Of a stretch of 24,429 nt of DNA, positions 7,121 through 15,087 are shown one piece after another. A program made the translations under genes and the position numbers. Below the pieces are notes generated by a model that had not been told where the DNA came from, ran no database searches, and worked only from the letters and a program-made list of their open reading frames with translations. The stretch is from Bryobacterales bacterium (lineage in GTDB: Bacteria > Acidobacteriota > Terriglobia > Bryobacterales > Bryobacteraceae). The stretch lies in the NCBI GenBank assembly GCA_016789785.1, contig JAEUQE010000126.1, positions 1 through 24,429 of the forward strand, given 5' to 3'. Numbering within the stretch: position 1 is the stretch's first letter; every line of letters begins with the position of its first letter.

Positions 7121-8539
7121 TCACCGGCGCGATTGCGCATCGGGAGGCCGCTGCAGGTGCCATTTCGATGCTTGTTGGTAGGCGCCGGCGAGTTGGACGA
7201 CCAGATCGTCGCGACCGGGGGCGCCGGTGATCTGGAGCCCGACCGGCAAACCGCCTTTTGTGAAGCCGCAGGGAATCGAGATCGTGGGGAGGCCGAACAG
7301 GTTCCAGGGCGCGGTGTTGCGGAGATAGGTGAGCGGGGCGGGCTTGCCGAGTTCGAAGGCGGCGGCCTGTGCGGTGGGTGTCAGCAGCAGATCCACCCGT
7401 TCAAAGACCGTGCGGACGGCCATGCGCAGGCGATCCATCTCGCGGCGGGCACGGGCATACTCGGCGGCCGGGATTGCCGATCCGTTCCGGATGCTTTGCA
7501 ACGTCCCGGCGTGGTAGCGCTCGGGATGCTGCCTCACCATTTCTTCGTGGAAGGCGAACGCCTCGGTTTGGATGATCGTAATGTAGGTTTGCGGGAGGTC
7601 GGGGATGGCCTGGCTCCGGGGATGCGCGGGGAGGTCCACCTCCATGGAACCTCCAAGTAACTTGACGGCGGCATCGAATGCGGTGCGAACTTCCGTGTCG
7701 ATGCCTTGCAGCCAGGGACCTTTCGGGATGCCGGTGCGCAGGGTCTTGGCGGGACGGGGCGGAATCGCGATGGTACGCCCGGCGAGCACGGAGAGGACCG
7801 TCGCGGTGTCGCGCGCGGTGCGGCACATCGGCCCCACATGATCGAGAGACCATGCCAGGGGCACGACGCCCTGCGCGTCCACCAGCCCGTAGGTAGGCTT
7901 GAGGCCGGCGATGCCGCAGAGCGAAGCGGGGAGCCGGATGGACCCGCCGGTATCGGAGCCGAGCGCGGCGAAGCACATTCCCGTGGCGACGGCGATGGCG
8001 GAACCGCCGGAACTGCCGCCGGGCGACCGCGCGGGGTCCCACGGGTTGCGGCTTGCGCCGAAACTGCTGGTTTCCGATGTGAAGTTGTAGGCGAACTCGT
8101 CCATGTTGAGCTTGCCGAGGATAATGGCGCCTGCGGATTTCAGGCGCCGGACCACTTCGGCGTCTTCCGTGGGGATGCGGCGGGCGTAGTGGGCGCTGGC
8201 GGCAGTGGTGAGTACGCCGGCAGTGTCGTAGAGGTCCTTGAGGGCGATGGGGATGCCGTGAAGCGGGCTGCGGGGGCGACCGGTGCGGATTTCTTTCTCG
8301 GCTTTGCGGGCGTCGGTGAGTGCGGTGTCGGCTGTGAGGGTGATGAATGCGTTGAGGCGCGGATTGAGTGCCTCCACGCGGCGGAGACAGGCTTGCGTCA
8401 GGTCGACGGGAGAGACGGCGCGGCGGCGGAGCAGGTTGGCGGCTTCGGCGATGCTGAGCCAGTGCAGGTCCGTGGGAGTGGCGCCGGAGGAAGGCGCGGT
8501 GGCGGCGAGTGAGAGGAGAATGTCCCGTCGGGTGATCAT
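7121..8539 (-). CDS. Exported amidase (amidase-signature family)
   Basis: 472 residues. The Ser-cisSer-Lys triad of the amidase-signature family is complete: K101 in ALKDLYDT, cis-Ser176 in SPGGSSGGS and nucleophile S200 in GSDTGGSIR. The spacings (75 and 24) equal those of GatA. These enzymes hydrolyse C-N bonds of amides using water or a transferred ammonia. The N-terminus [20 protein letters not shown] has two arginines and a short hydrophobic stretch, suggesting Tat-type export. That argues against the cytoplasmic GatA subunit of Glu-tRNA amidotransferase despite sequence resemblance, as does the absence of gatB/gatC neighbours. The substrate is unknown. GAGG precedes the ATG by four bases, and TATATT lies eight bases upstream, so a very short or absent leader is possible. 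Confidence 0.88.
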   Translation of the reverse strand: MITRRDILLSLAATAPSSGATPTDLHWLSIAEAANLLRRRAVSPVDLTQACLRRVEALNPRLNAFITLTADTALTDARKAEKEIRTGRPRSPLHGIPIALKDLYDTAGVLTTAASAHYARRIPTEDAEVVRRLKSAGAIILGKLNMDEFAYNFTSETSSFGASRNPWDPARSPGGSSGGSAIAVATGMCFAALGSDTGGSIRLPASLCGIAGLKPTYGLVDAQGVVPLAWSLDHVGPMCRTARDTATVLSVLAGRTIAIPPRPAKTLRTGIPKGPWLQGIDTEVRTAFDAAVKLLGGSMEVDLPAHPRSQAIPDLPQTYITIIQTEAFAFHEEMVRQHPERYHAGTLQSIRNGSAIPAAEYARARREMDRLRMAVRTVFERVDLLLTPTAQAAAFELGKPAPLTYLRNTAPWNLFGLPTISIPCGFTKGGLPVGLQITGAPGRDDLVVQLAGAYQQASKWHLQRPPDAQSRR

Positions 8540-8547
8540 GCCGCCTC

Positions 8548-8553
8548 AATATA
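8548..8553 (-). promoter_or_regulatory. Candidate -10 box of the amidase gene
   Basis: TATATT on the minus strand lies eight bases before the ATG at 8539, so a transcript would begin at or one to two bases before the start codon. It matches the -10 consensus at 5 of 6 positions. No clear -35 is seen. Confidence 0.35.
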
Positions 8554-8677
8554 CCGGAGATAGGGGCGCGGATGGAAGTGGCATTCGTGCCGTTGGCAGA
8601 TTGGCTTCGAGCGTGGCCAGCGGAACGGTCTGTTGGGTCAATGATTGACTCCGGGCGGGTGGCCCGCTATGGTGATC

Positions 8678-8941
8678 ATGATGGACGTTGTCTTGCGGAT
8701 TCCTGACGAGATCGCGGCCCACCTGAGCGCAGAAGGTGGCGATCTGTCGCGCCGCGCCCTCGAAGCCTTCGCTCTCGAAGAACTGCGGGCGGGCCGGATC
8801 AACGAAGTGGAGTTGCGTAAGATGATTGGCCTGGAGCGCATCGAACTGGACGGCTTTCTCAAGGCGCACGGTGTCTATCCGGACTACGCCATGGAGGATT
8901 TCGAGGAAGAGCGCAGTGCGCTCAAGGCGTTGGGGCTTTGA
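8678..8941 (+). CDS. UPF0175 family antitoxin
   Basis: 87 residues from the tandem ATG at 8678/8681. The start VVLRIPDEIAAHLS, the SRRALEAFALEELRAGRI helix and the ELRKMIGLERIELDGFLKAHGV helix-turn-helix-like segment match the UPF0175 (PF03683) family, small DNA-binding proteins commonly paired with DUF3368 PIN-domain toxins. The C-terminal acidic EDFEEERSALKALG is the likely toxin-binding tail. The start is uncertain: ATG codons at 8669, 8678 and 8681 are in frame and none has a strong ribosome site; 8678 fits the family's usual N-terminus. The gene is followed after three bases by its presumed toxin. Such antitoxins normally repress their own operon. Confidence 0.8.
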   Translation: MMDVVLRIPDEIAAHLSAEGGDLSRRALEAFALEELRAGRINEVELRKMIGLERIELDGFLKAHGVYPDYAMEDFEEERSALKALGL

Positions 8942-8944
8942 CCC

Positions 8945-9430
8945 GTGCGGCTGGTCATTGCCGATACCGGCCCTATCCGATACCTGATCCAAATCGGCCA
9001 CATCGAGCTTCTTCCCCGCCTCTTTGAAACCGTGGCGATCCCAGCCGCAGTTCAGGCCGAACTTTCGACGCCGCGCGCGCCGCTGGCGGTCCAGCGATGG
9101 ATCGGTGCCCCGCCCGAATGGCTTGAGATCCACGAAGCCTCGGGGCTGCCGCAAGCCTACGGATTGGATGAAGGAGAAAGCGCCGCGATCGCGCTGGCGG
9201 AATCCCTTGGCGCCGATCTGTTGCTGATCGACGAACGGGCGGGCTTTCGCGTGGCGAAAAGCAGGGGGCTGCGCGTGACAGGCACGCTCGGTTTGCTGGA
9301 TCTGGCGGCCGAACGCGGAATGATCGACTTCGCGCAGGCGATCGGCGAACTGGAGCAGACAAGTTTCCGAAGGCCACAGGCCTTGCTGAAGGCGCTGCTC
9401 GCGAAGTATCGAGCAAAAGGTGGCCAATAA
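8945..9430 (+). CDS. DUF3368 PIN-domain toxin
   Basis: 161 residues with a GTG start, three bases after the antitoxin stop. PIN-fold acidic residues are visible: D7 in IADTGPIRYL, E39 in VQAEL, the DEGESAAIALA block (E76, E78) and D96 in LLIDERAG. The C-terminal RVTGTLGLLDLAAERGMI is characteristic of DUF3368 (PF11848). PIN toxins are Mg-dependent ribonucleases; the RNA target cannot be read from sequence. All expected acidic positions are present, so it appears catalytically intact. The pair has no other accessory genes around it. Alternative annotations (generic PIN nuclease) would not change the functional guess. Confidence 0.82.
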   Translation: MRLVIADTGPIRYLIQIGHIELLPRLFETVAIPAAVQAELSTPRAPLAVQRWIGAPPEWLEIHEASGLPQAYGLDEGESAAIALAESLGADLLLIDERAGFRVAKSRGLRVTGTLGLLDLAAERGMIDFAQAIGELEQTSFRRPQALLKALLAKYRAKGGQ

Positions 9431-9475
9431 GCCGGCACTGATCGTTCACGACCGGCAGCGGGTGGAAGCGGCTCG

Positions 9476-9490
9476 CCGCGATCCTCGCGG
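9476..9490 (+). other. Perfect 6-bp hairpin after the toxin gene
   Basis: CCGCGA (9476-9481) pairs with TCGCGG (9485-9490) around a TCC loop, 46 bases after the toxin stop. There is no T-run, so it is not a classical terminator. The rest of 9431-9569 shows nothing else. Confidence 0.25.
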
Positions 9491-9569
9491 GAGGCAGGCG
9501 CTACCGGGCGGGTGGTAAGTTCCCTGAGAATTCGGCGGGGCTGCGGGCACTAACTGGAAGGGCGGTCCT

Positions 9570-10769
9570 GTGCTCACCCGATCTTTTCGTTCCGGTTATA
9601 TTGACCTCGGCGCCGAGCCTCAGCGGCTTCCGATGTTTGACGCGCTGCGGGCGGCGGCCGCGATGCTGGTCTTCGTTTTCCACTACAGTGGAGTTGTCAG
9701 TCCGCTTACGAATGGGCGGGAGTGGATCGACACGGCGGAGTGGCTGGCGGCAAGCCTTGGGAGCCTGGGAACGAATCTGCTGCTGCTCTTGAGCGGTTAC
9801 TTTGTCGCGCAGAGCATGGCGCGTGGGAAAGCCGGCTATGTGCGATTTGTGCGCCTGCGGCTGACACGGATCTACGTCCCCTTCCTGCTGGTGGTGGCGA
9901 CGTGCCTTGTCTTTTCGGCGGTGTGGCCGAAGTATTCCCGGGTACATTGGACGGATTTGACGTGGACTGACTTACTCAGCCAGCTCCTTCTGCTGCCCGG
10001 TCTGTTTCCGGAACGGCCGATTCTTACCGTGACCTGGACGTTGAGTTACATTGTCGCGGGCTATCTGCTGTTTCCGGTGGTGTTTCTTGTGCTGCGCCGG
10101 GTGGATGCCGGGCGCCGGCTGCGGATTGGCGTATGGGCAGCGGTGGTGGCGGGGTGTTTCAGTGCGGGAACGGCCGGACTGTTCAACACGCGATTTACTT
10201 ACATCCCGATGGGGTGCCTGCTGTGTGAACTCGTGATGAGCCGGAAGCCGGAATGGAAAAGCCGGGTGTTTCTGTTGCGGGGAGTGGTTCTGGCGGGAGC
10301 GTTTGCGCTGGGAGCGCGCATCGTTCTCGACGGCCGGCTGGTGGACGTCGCGGATCCGTATCTTTACCGGGCACTGTTCAGCGGCAGCGGTCTGGCGACG
10401 GTGTCGAGTGCGATCGCAGCCGGTCTGATTCTGCAGCAGCGGTACGACTTACGGCGGCTGATCCCTGGACTTACTCGCATCGCGGCGTTTGGGCGAACGG
10501 GTTATTCCTTCTATCTCCTGCATGGCGCCGTAGTCAAGCTGTTCGCGGTGATACTGCTTCCGGTGATGACGGGCTGGCGGGCGCCGGCGGTTGCCTACTG
10601 GCTGGCGATGCCCGTTTGCTGGGCAGTGGCGGCGCTGGCAGCGGCGGTGCTGTATCTGAGAGTGGAACTGCCATTACGGGATGCCGGCGGGTCTGTCTGG
10701 CGTTCCGCTCCGTTACTCGACGGGCGGCGCGGGAGTGAAGACGATTTCGTACTGCGCGGTGTTGCCTAG
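9570..10769 (+). CDS. Acyltransferase-3 family integral membrane protein
   Basis: 399 residues with a GTG start, supported by GGAAGG seven bases upstream. It has about ten hydrophobic segments and the family N-terminus: FDALRAAAAMLVFVFHYS with the conserved H38, then GTNLLLLLSGYFVAQS, then YVRFVRLRLTRIYVPFLL. These enzymes (OafA/WecH type) move acyl groups across or at the cytoplasmic membrane onto sugars, lipids or peptidoglycan-linked polymers. The acceptor here is unknown, since no polysaccharide cluster surrounds it. No SGNH domain is attached. The last 19 codons overlap the 3' end of the convergent gene by 57 bp, and the tail PLLDGRRGSEDDFVLRGVA is probably a cytoplasmic extension. Confidence 0.9.
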   Translation: MLTRSFRSGYIDLGAEPQRLPMFDALRAAAAMLVFVFHYSGVVSPLTNGREWIDTAEWLAASLGSLGTNLLLLLSGYFVAQSMARGKAGYVRFVRLRLTRIYVPFLLVVATCLVFSAVWPKYSRVHWTDLTWTDLLSQLLLLPGLFPERPILTVTWTLSYIVAGYLLFPVVFLVLRRVDAGRRLRIGVWAAVVAGCFSAGTAGLFNTRFTYIPMGCLLCELVMSRKPEWKSRVFLLRGVVLAGAFALGARIVLDGRLVDVADPYLYRALFSGSGLATVSSAIAAGLILQQRYDLRRLIPGLTRIAAFGRTGYSFYLLHGAVVKLFAVILLPVMTGWRAPAVAYWLAMPVCWAVAALAAAVLYLRVELPLRDAGGSVWRSAPLLDGRRGSEDDFVLRGVA

Positions 10770-11729
10770 AAAGAGCAGCGCGGTTTCTCCGGCGATGGAA
10801 CTCGTTTCGTAAGGACCGAGGCCCAGCACGTGCGGATACCACTCGCCTCCCTCAACGATCCTGACCGGGGCGGACCATGTGGTGGGATCCGTGGGGCTGG
10901 AACTCATGGAGAGATACACACCTTCCTGCGGCCAGCCAGGCTCGCAACACGAACGGTTCAACAACATCACGAATTTCCCTAAGTGGGTATTCCAGTGGAC
11001 GGACGGGCCCCAGAAGGCATCCGTGCCGGTCTCGTGCCAGGAAGTGGAGGCGGGAAACACCGGGGTGACCCTGCCGCCGAGACCGGCTTCCCACCATCCT
11101 CCGTCGTGATACTTGAACACCGATCCGACCGGCGTGAAGCGGTCCTCCCAGGCGAGGCGCGCCACGGCAATGCCTTGGGAGTCGAGGTCACGGGAGTAAG
11201 TTGAGAAAAAGAAATAGAAATGCTGGTCACGCGGGTTGTAAATCACGGAGAAATCGCCGTGCCCGCCCGCGAAATAACCGTTGGGGGATGAGCAATCCGG
11301 CGGCTCGCGGGAATCGAGAACGAAACCCAGGTTAATGAGCGTGTGGCCACCATCATAGGAGATCGCCGCCCCGATCTTCGGGGTGGTGAGCAGACTACCG
11401 GGACAGACGTTGAGAACTTCGTGGTGGTACCAGACGAGCAGCGTGCCGTCGTCTTCCTGATGGACGGACTCCACCCACGCTGGTTGCGGCAGGCCCACGA
11501 GTCTGGATGCGGTGGTGGTCCACGGACTGAACGGACTCGCGGCCTGGCTGAGCAGCGGTTCGCCGGAGGAACTGAAGGCATGAAAGCCACCCGCGCTCCA
11601 GAAGGACGGGGTATTGGAATCTACAATGACGGGCATCGATACCGGATCGATTGGCCGCAGTTCGACGCTCTGGCCGCTTGCCGCGACAGGGAACAGCACC
11701 AGAAACGCCATCATTAACGAATGGCGCAT
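10713..11729 (-). CDS. Secreted beta-propeller-like hypothetical protein
   Basis: 338 residues. A signal peptide is clear: MRHSLMMAFLVLFPVAASGQS, with cleavage probably after ASG. The mature part is strand-rich with repeated W/Y-G-D blades: GTLLVWYHHE, GHGDFSVIYNPRDQHFYFFF, GTDAFWGPSVHWNTHLGKFVMLLNR, and DPTTWSAP. These recall five-bladed propellers of GH43/GH32-like glycosidases and exo-alpha-sialidases (Asp-box-like SYDGGHT). I cannot place a catalytic triad, so glycoside hydrolase activity is only a possibility. The start at 11729 has no good ribosome site; an internal ATG at 11714 also fits the signal peptide. It is convergent with, and overlaps, the acyltransferase gene. Confidence 0.65.
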   Translation of the reverse strand: MRHSLMMAFLVLFPVAASGQSVELRPIDPVSMPVIVDSNTPSFWSAGGFHAFSSSGEPLLSQAASPFSPWTTTASRLVGLPQPAWVESVHQEDDGTLLVWYHHEVLNVCPGSLLTTPKIGAAISYDGGHTLINLGFVLDSREPPDCSSPNGYFAGGHGDFSVIYNPRDQHFYFFFSTYSRDLDSQGIAVARLAWEDRFTPVGSVFKYHDGGWWEAGLGGRVTPVFPASTSWHETGTDAFWGPSVHWNTHLGKFVMLLNRSCCEPGWPQEGVYLSMSSSPTDPTTWSAPVRIVEGGEWYPHVLGLGPYETSSIAGETALLFLGNTAQYEIVFTPAPPVE

Positions 11730-11826
11730 TGATAGGATTGACGCAGAATCCGGCGTTGAGGTTTCACACCGACTGGAAATCTCACGATTTGGGAGCCGGG
11801 TTCGAGCCCGCGCGGCGTTGGGCTGA

Positions 11827-12612
11827 TCAGAAGCGATTGCCGGTGAACCCGCCGTCGACGTAGATTTCAGCGCCAGTAATGAAGCTGCCCGCGGAACGCG
11901 AGCATAGCAGCAGCAGAGCGCCGATCAACTCTCCAGGCTCGCCGAAGCGCGCCATCGGCGTCTGCGACATGATATTCGATACGCGCGCCGCATCCAGGAT
12001 CTTGCGGTTTTGTTCCGCGGGGAAGAAGCCGGGGCAGAGCGTGTTCACGCGCACGTTGCGGGTGGCGAACTCGCGCGCGACATTCTTGGAGAGGTTCACC
12101 ACGGCCGCCTTCGATGCCGAATAGGCGAATACTCGCGACAGAGGCAGGTGAGAGGTCACGCTGCCGATGTTCAGAATGCTGCCGCCTTCGGGCTGAGACG
12201 CCATTTGCGGCGCGAACAACTGGCAGCCCCAATGGGTGGCCTTGAGGTTGGTGTCGATCACGCGATCCCAATCGTCGTCGGTGATCTGTTCGTAGGGAGT
12301 GGCGGAGTTGACGCCCGCGCAATTCACCAGAATGTCGACCTTGCCGTGCGCGGCCACGATCCGATCGCGGAGCGCCGCAAGTGAGGCACGCGCGTTGACA
12401 TCCACTTCGGCATACTCGCCCGAGCCGCCAAGCGCGCGGATGGCCCTGACGCGTTCGTCGCCACGGTCCTGGGAGCGTCCCGCGACGACAACGTGCGCAC
12501 CGGCCTGGGCCAGGCCATCGCACAACGCGCCACCGAGCACGCCCGTACCGCCGATCACCACGCCAATCTGCCCAGAGAGAGAAAAGAGCTTTTCGAGATA
12601 GGAATTCGCCAT
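11827..12612 (-). CDS. SDR-family NAD(P)-dependent oxidoreductase
   Basis: 261 residues, the usual length of a classical short-chain dehydrogenase. The cofactor motif is GGTGVLGG at 21-28, NCAGVN at 97-102, catalytic S151, Y164 and K168 (YSASK), and the C-terminal GAEIYVDGGFTG. The N-terminus MANSYLEKLFSLSGQIGVVIGG resembles SDR fructuronate/mannonate reductases and gluconate 5-dehydrogenases, so a sugar-acid substrate is plausible but unproven. The next upstream genes (isomerase and Gfo/Idh oxidoreductase, same strand) also look sugar-related, although a 70-bp gap with its own -10-like element suggests independent transcription. No signal peptide is present, unlike those two neighbours, so it acts in the cytoplasm. 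Confidence 0.88.
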   Translation of the reverse strand: MANSYLEKLFSLSGQIGVVIGGTGVLGGALCDGLAQAGAHVVVAGRSQDRGDERVRAIRALGGSGEYAEVDVNARASLAALRDRIVAAHGKVDILVNCAGVNSATPYEQITDDDWDRVIDTNLKATHWGCQLFAPQMASQPEGGSILNIGSVTSHLPLSRVFAYSASKAAVVNLSKNVAREFATRNVRVNTLCPGFFPAEQNRKILDAARVSNIMSQTPMARFGEPGELIGALLLLCSRSAGSFITGAEIYVDGGFTGNRF

Positions 12613-12621
12613 GAACGCATC

Positions 12622-12630
12622 ATTATCTCA
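12622..12630 (-). promoter_or_regulatory. Extended -10 element before the SDR gene
   Basis: TGA-GATAAT on the minus strand (hexamer 12622-12627) matches TGnTATAAT at 8 of 9 positions. Nine bases separate the hexamer from the ATG at 12612, and no Shine-Dalgarno sequence is present, so the mRNA may be leaderless or nearly so. Confidence 0.4.
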
Positions 12631-12682
12631 TTGCAGCGCTCTTCGAATCGATGTCAGGGGGCCAGACACGGCTTTGCTTCGC

Positions 12683-13531
12683 TCAGGCTTTGAACTTACT
12701 CAGAAACGCGATGCTCTGCTTCATGGACTCCATGTCCATCTCGACGAAGTAGTTCTTCACTCCGGCTTTCTTGGCCGCGGCGAACAGGCGCTTCCAATCG
12801 ATGGACCCTTTGCCGACGGGAGCCATTTTCTTCTCCGTTGCCGACCAATCGGAGAGATGCATGGAGACGATGCGTCCGGCGTACTTCTCGATCATCTCCG
12901 GCGGATCGTAGCCGAGGGCGATGGTGGTGACCTGGAACTGTCCTTTGACCAGCTTCGGATCGAAGACGCGCATCAACTCGTCGTAGATCAGCGTGCCGTC
13001 GAGCTTGGCGAATTCGGTGTTGTGGTTGTGAAAGCCGAGTTGCAGACCCGCTTTCCTGGCGCGTTCGCCGAGTTTGTTTGCTTCGTCGGCCACGCGCGAC
13101 CAGTCGGCGAGTTTCGCGTCTTTCGGGACGCCGAACGAGGAGATCACCATTTGCTCGAGGCCGAGTTCCACGGCGTAGGCGATACGCTCCTCCATGGCCG
13201 CGCGCAACTCACGCATTGGGTAGTGGCAACTGATGCAACGCAGTCCGGCCGCCTTCATGGCCTGCTTGATCTCCGAGGCCTTCTTTGATTCGAGTGCCGT
13301 GAAGCCGGACTTCGGATAGCCCGGGGGCGAACAGGTTTCGATGGTGCGGTAGCCGAGCCCGTGCAGTTCCTTGAGCAGTCCTTCAAAGTCCTGCGGAATG
13401 CGATCGCGCACGGGATAGAGCTGGCAGCCAATGGGCATGCCGAGCGGCGCCGCATCCAACAAGCCTGCAAACGGCGCGCCTAAGAATGGCGTTGTGGCCA
13501 GCGCTCTGGTAAACGTCCGGCGATTCATCAT
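12683..13531 (-). CDS. Tat-exported sugar phosphate isomerase/epimerase-like protein
   Basis: 282 residues from ATG 13531. The N-terminus MMNRRTFTRALATTPFLG is a Tat signal. The mature part is a xylose-isomerase-like TIM barrel (AP_endonuc_2 family): LGYRTIET at the first strands, SCHYPMRE, GFHNHNTEF with H168, H170 and E174, SMHLSDW with H225 and D228, and FVEMD with E264 and D266. These form the usual metal site. Such proteins catalyse aldose-ketose or epimerisation chemistry on small sugars. The start overlaps the stop of the preceding oxidoreductase in an ATGA arrangement, so the two are translationally coupled. Another in-frame ATG follows immediately at 13528. A longer upstream frame is noise inside the neighbour. 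The substrate is unknown. Confidence 0.85.
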   Translation of the reverse strand: MMNRRTFTRALATTPFLGAPFAGLLDAAPLGMPIGCQLYPVRDRIPQDFEGLLKELHGLGYRTIETCSPPGYPKSGFTALESKKASEIKQAMKAAGLRCISCHYPMRELRAAMEERIAYAVELGLEQMVISSFGVPKDAKLADWSRVADEANKLGERARKAGLQLGFHNHNTEFAKLDGTLIYDELMRVFDPKLVKGQFQVTTIALGYDPPEMIEKYAGRIVSMHLSDWSATEKKMAPVGKGSIDWKRLFAAAKKAGVKNYFVEMDMESMKQSIAFLSKFKA

Positions 13532-15012
13532 ATTTTTTGCGGATCCCATCCTTTTCTGTATTCGCGGCTGAGGTAGCGATTGGCCTCCGCCGAGTTGGTT
13601 TTGCGCGTGGCGGCGTCCCAGCTTATCTTTTGCTGTGTGCGCAATGCAACGGCATAGAGATTGACCGCCTCCGAGAGTCCCCCTGTGGATAGAAAACTGC
13701 CCGGCGGTTGCTGGCCACTTTTGCATGCGGCGGCCCAGGCTTCGAGGCCAGGAGAGAGTTCGTTGCGTTCGCGGCGGGGGCGCGACGGAGCGGCTTCCGG
13801 CTTCTTTTCCGAGAGCAGGCGCGGATTCTCAACGCGGAATCCGGCGAGGATGCTGCCCTTGCCGCCAACGAACATCATGCCTTCGGTGGGGAGATCCTCA
13901 CCGGCTCGTGCGAGTTCTTCGGGCACCGGAGGGCGCATGCCGCCTTCATGCCACACCAAGTCGATGGCCGGGCGCGATGCGGTGGCGGGATAGTGGAAGC
14001 GGACCACGCTCGCGTCGGGGAAGGTGTGCGTGTTCTTGCCGCGGGCGATGCTGTCGCCATCGAAGACGACGCGACGGCTGAGCAGGGGTTCGACGGAAGT
14101 GGGCGCGCTGAGTTCCAGCGCATTGAAAACGGTCCACAGACTGTAGTGACCCATGTCGGCCATGGCGCCTCCGCCGAAGTCGAACCAGCCCCGGAAGACC
14201 ATGTGTGTGTAGTGGGGATGATAGGGCCTGTCCGCCTCGGGACCAAGCCAGAGATCCCAGTGGAAGCCTGCTGGAACGGGCGGGCGATCCTTCGGTACGG
14301 TGGCGTATTGCGGCCACACGGGACGGTTCGACCAGTTGTGCACTTCGCGCAGGGTGCCGATCGCGCCGCCGCGAATCCACGCCATCACCTTCTCCATGGA
14401 GCCATTGCTGTCCCAGGGCATGAAATGCGTGGCGACGCCCGAGCGCCGGGCCTCTTCGATCACCAATTGGGCTTCGGTGAGCCGGTTGGCGATGGGCTTG
14501 TGCAGGATGACATGCTTGCGGCGCTTCATCGCGGCGATCGCGGCGACGCCATGCAGATGATCCGGCGTCATGATTTTGACGGCATCGAGATCCTGCTGCT
14601 TGTCGAGCATCTCCCGGAAGTCCTCATACGCGGCGCAACCTTTTTGGCCGTAGAAGGTTTCGGTGAGATCCTTGCCGGTGAGAAGCCCGCCGGGAATCAC
14701 GCTCTCGGTTCCGGCTCGCCAATCGGGCTTGCGAAGTCCATTGCGCAAGGATTCGAGAAGGCCTGTGCGGGACCAGTCGCGGTAGCCAACCGCCTCTCTG
14801 CATGGATCGCAGACGGCGACGATGCGGATTTTGGGGGAGGCCAGCAGCGGCAGCATTTCGCGCAAGCCTTGTGTGCCGGTGCCGATGTAGCCGAGGGTGA
14901 TCTTATCGGAGGGAGCCAGAAAGCCTGCGCCGAGCACGTGTCTCGGCACAATGGTAAACGCGGTGGCGGTGGCTGCGGATTGTACGAAGCCACGCCGGTG
15001 GACGGGATTCAT
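13528..15012 (-). CDS. Tat-exported Gfo/Idh/MocA-family oxidoreductase
   Basis: 494 residues. The Tat signal is VHRRGFVQSAATATAFTIVP. A Rossmann domain follows with GYIGTGTQG at 41-49 and AVCDPC near 66-71. The usual EKP motif is present as HKP (171-173), keeping the catalytic lysine K172 but not the glutamate. The C-terminal substrate domain has GGGAMADMGHYSLW with D286 and H289, the expected general-acid positions. Family members oxidise or reduce sugars and inositols with tightly bound NAD(P); exported members acting on glycosides carry cofactor through Tat. It overlaps the downstream isomerase gene by four bases, so the pair probably acts on the same sugar or glycoside. No ribosome site is seen; an extended -10 sits six bases before the ATG. 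Confidence 0.88.
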   Translation of the reverse strand: MNPVHRRGFVQSAATATAFTIVPRHVLGAGFLAPSDKITLGYIGTGTQGLREMLPLLASPKIRIVAVCDPCREAVGYRDWSRTGLLESLRNGLRKPDWRAGTESVIPGGLLTGKDLTETFYGQKGCAAYEDFREMLDKQQDLDAVKIMTPDHLHGVAAIAAMKRRKHVILHKPIANRLTEAQLVIEEARRSGVATHFMPWDSNGSMEKVMAWIRGGAIGTLREVHNWSNRPVWPQYATVPKDRPPVPAGFHWDLWLGPEADRPYHPHYTHMVFRGWFDFGGGAMADMGHYSLWTVFNALELSAPTSVEPLLSRRVVFDGDSIARGKNTHTFPDASVVRFHYPATASRPAIDLVWHEGGMRPPVPEELARAGEDLPTEGMMFVGGKGSILAGFRVENPRLLSEKKPEAAPSRPRRERNELSPGLEAWAAACKSGQQPPGSFLSTGGLSEAVNLYAVALRTQQKISWDAATRKTNSAEANRYLSREYRKGWDPQKI

Positions 15013-15018
15013 GGCCGC

Positions 15019-15027
15019 ACTATATCA
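15019..15027 (-). promoter_or_regulatory. Extended -10 element before the Gfo/Idh gene, probable leaderless start
   Basis: TGA-TATAGT on the minus strand (hexamer 15019-15024) matches TGnTATAAT at 8 of 9 positions. Six bases separate it from the ATG at 15012, which places the transcription start at or next to the start codon. A weak CTGCAA lies at the -35 distance (17-bp spacer). No Shine-Dalgarno sequence is present. Confidence 0.5.
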
Positions 15028-15087
15028 CTGGCGAATGCGGCTTGCAGAGACTCCGGTTTCACGGCCACCGCGCTCGGCCCGAAGGCG

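Noticed and set aside
7706..8512. Plus-strand open frame of 268 codons over the amidase
   Set aside because: Antisense shadow of a well-supported amidase; composition is Gly/Ala/Glu repeats and there is no start signal.
7121..8539. GatA subunit of Glu-tRNA(Gln) amidotransferase
   Set aside because: The triad spacing matches GatA, but the twin-arginine N-terminal signal and absence of gatB/gatC argue for an exported amidase; a GlnRS gene in the same window also makes the indirect pathway unnecessary for Gln.
11761..11825. tRNA-like stretch (GGGTTCGAGCCC with a nearby CTGGAAA resembling a Ser anticodon loop)
   Set aside because: The T-stem pairs at only three to four positions, the anticodon stem does not close and no complementary acceptor arms exist; at most a degenerate remnant or chance.
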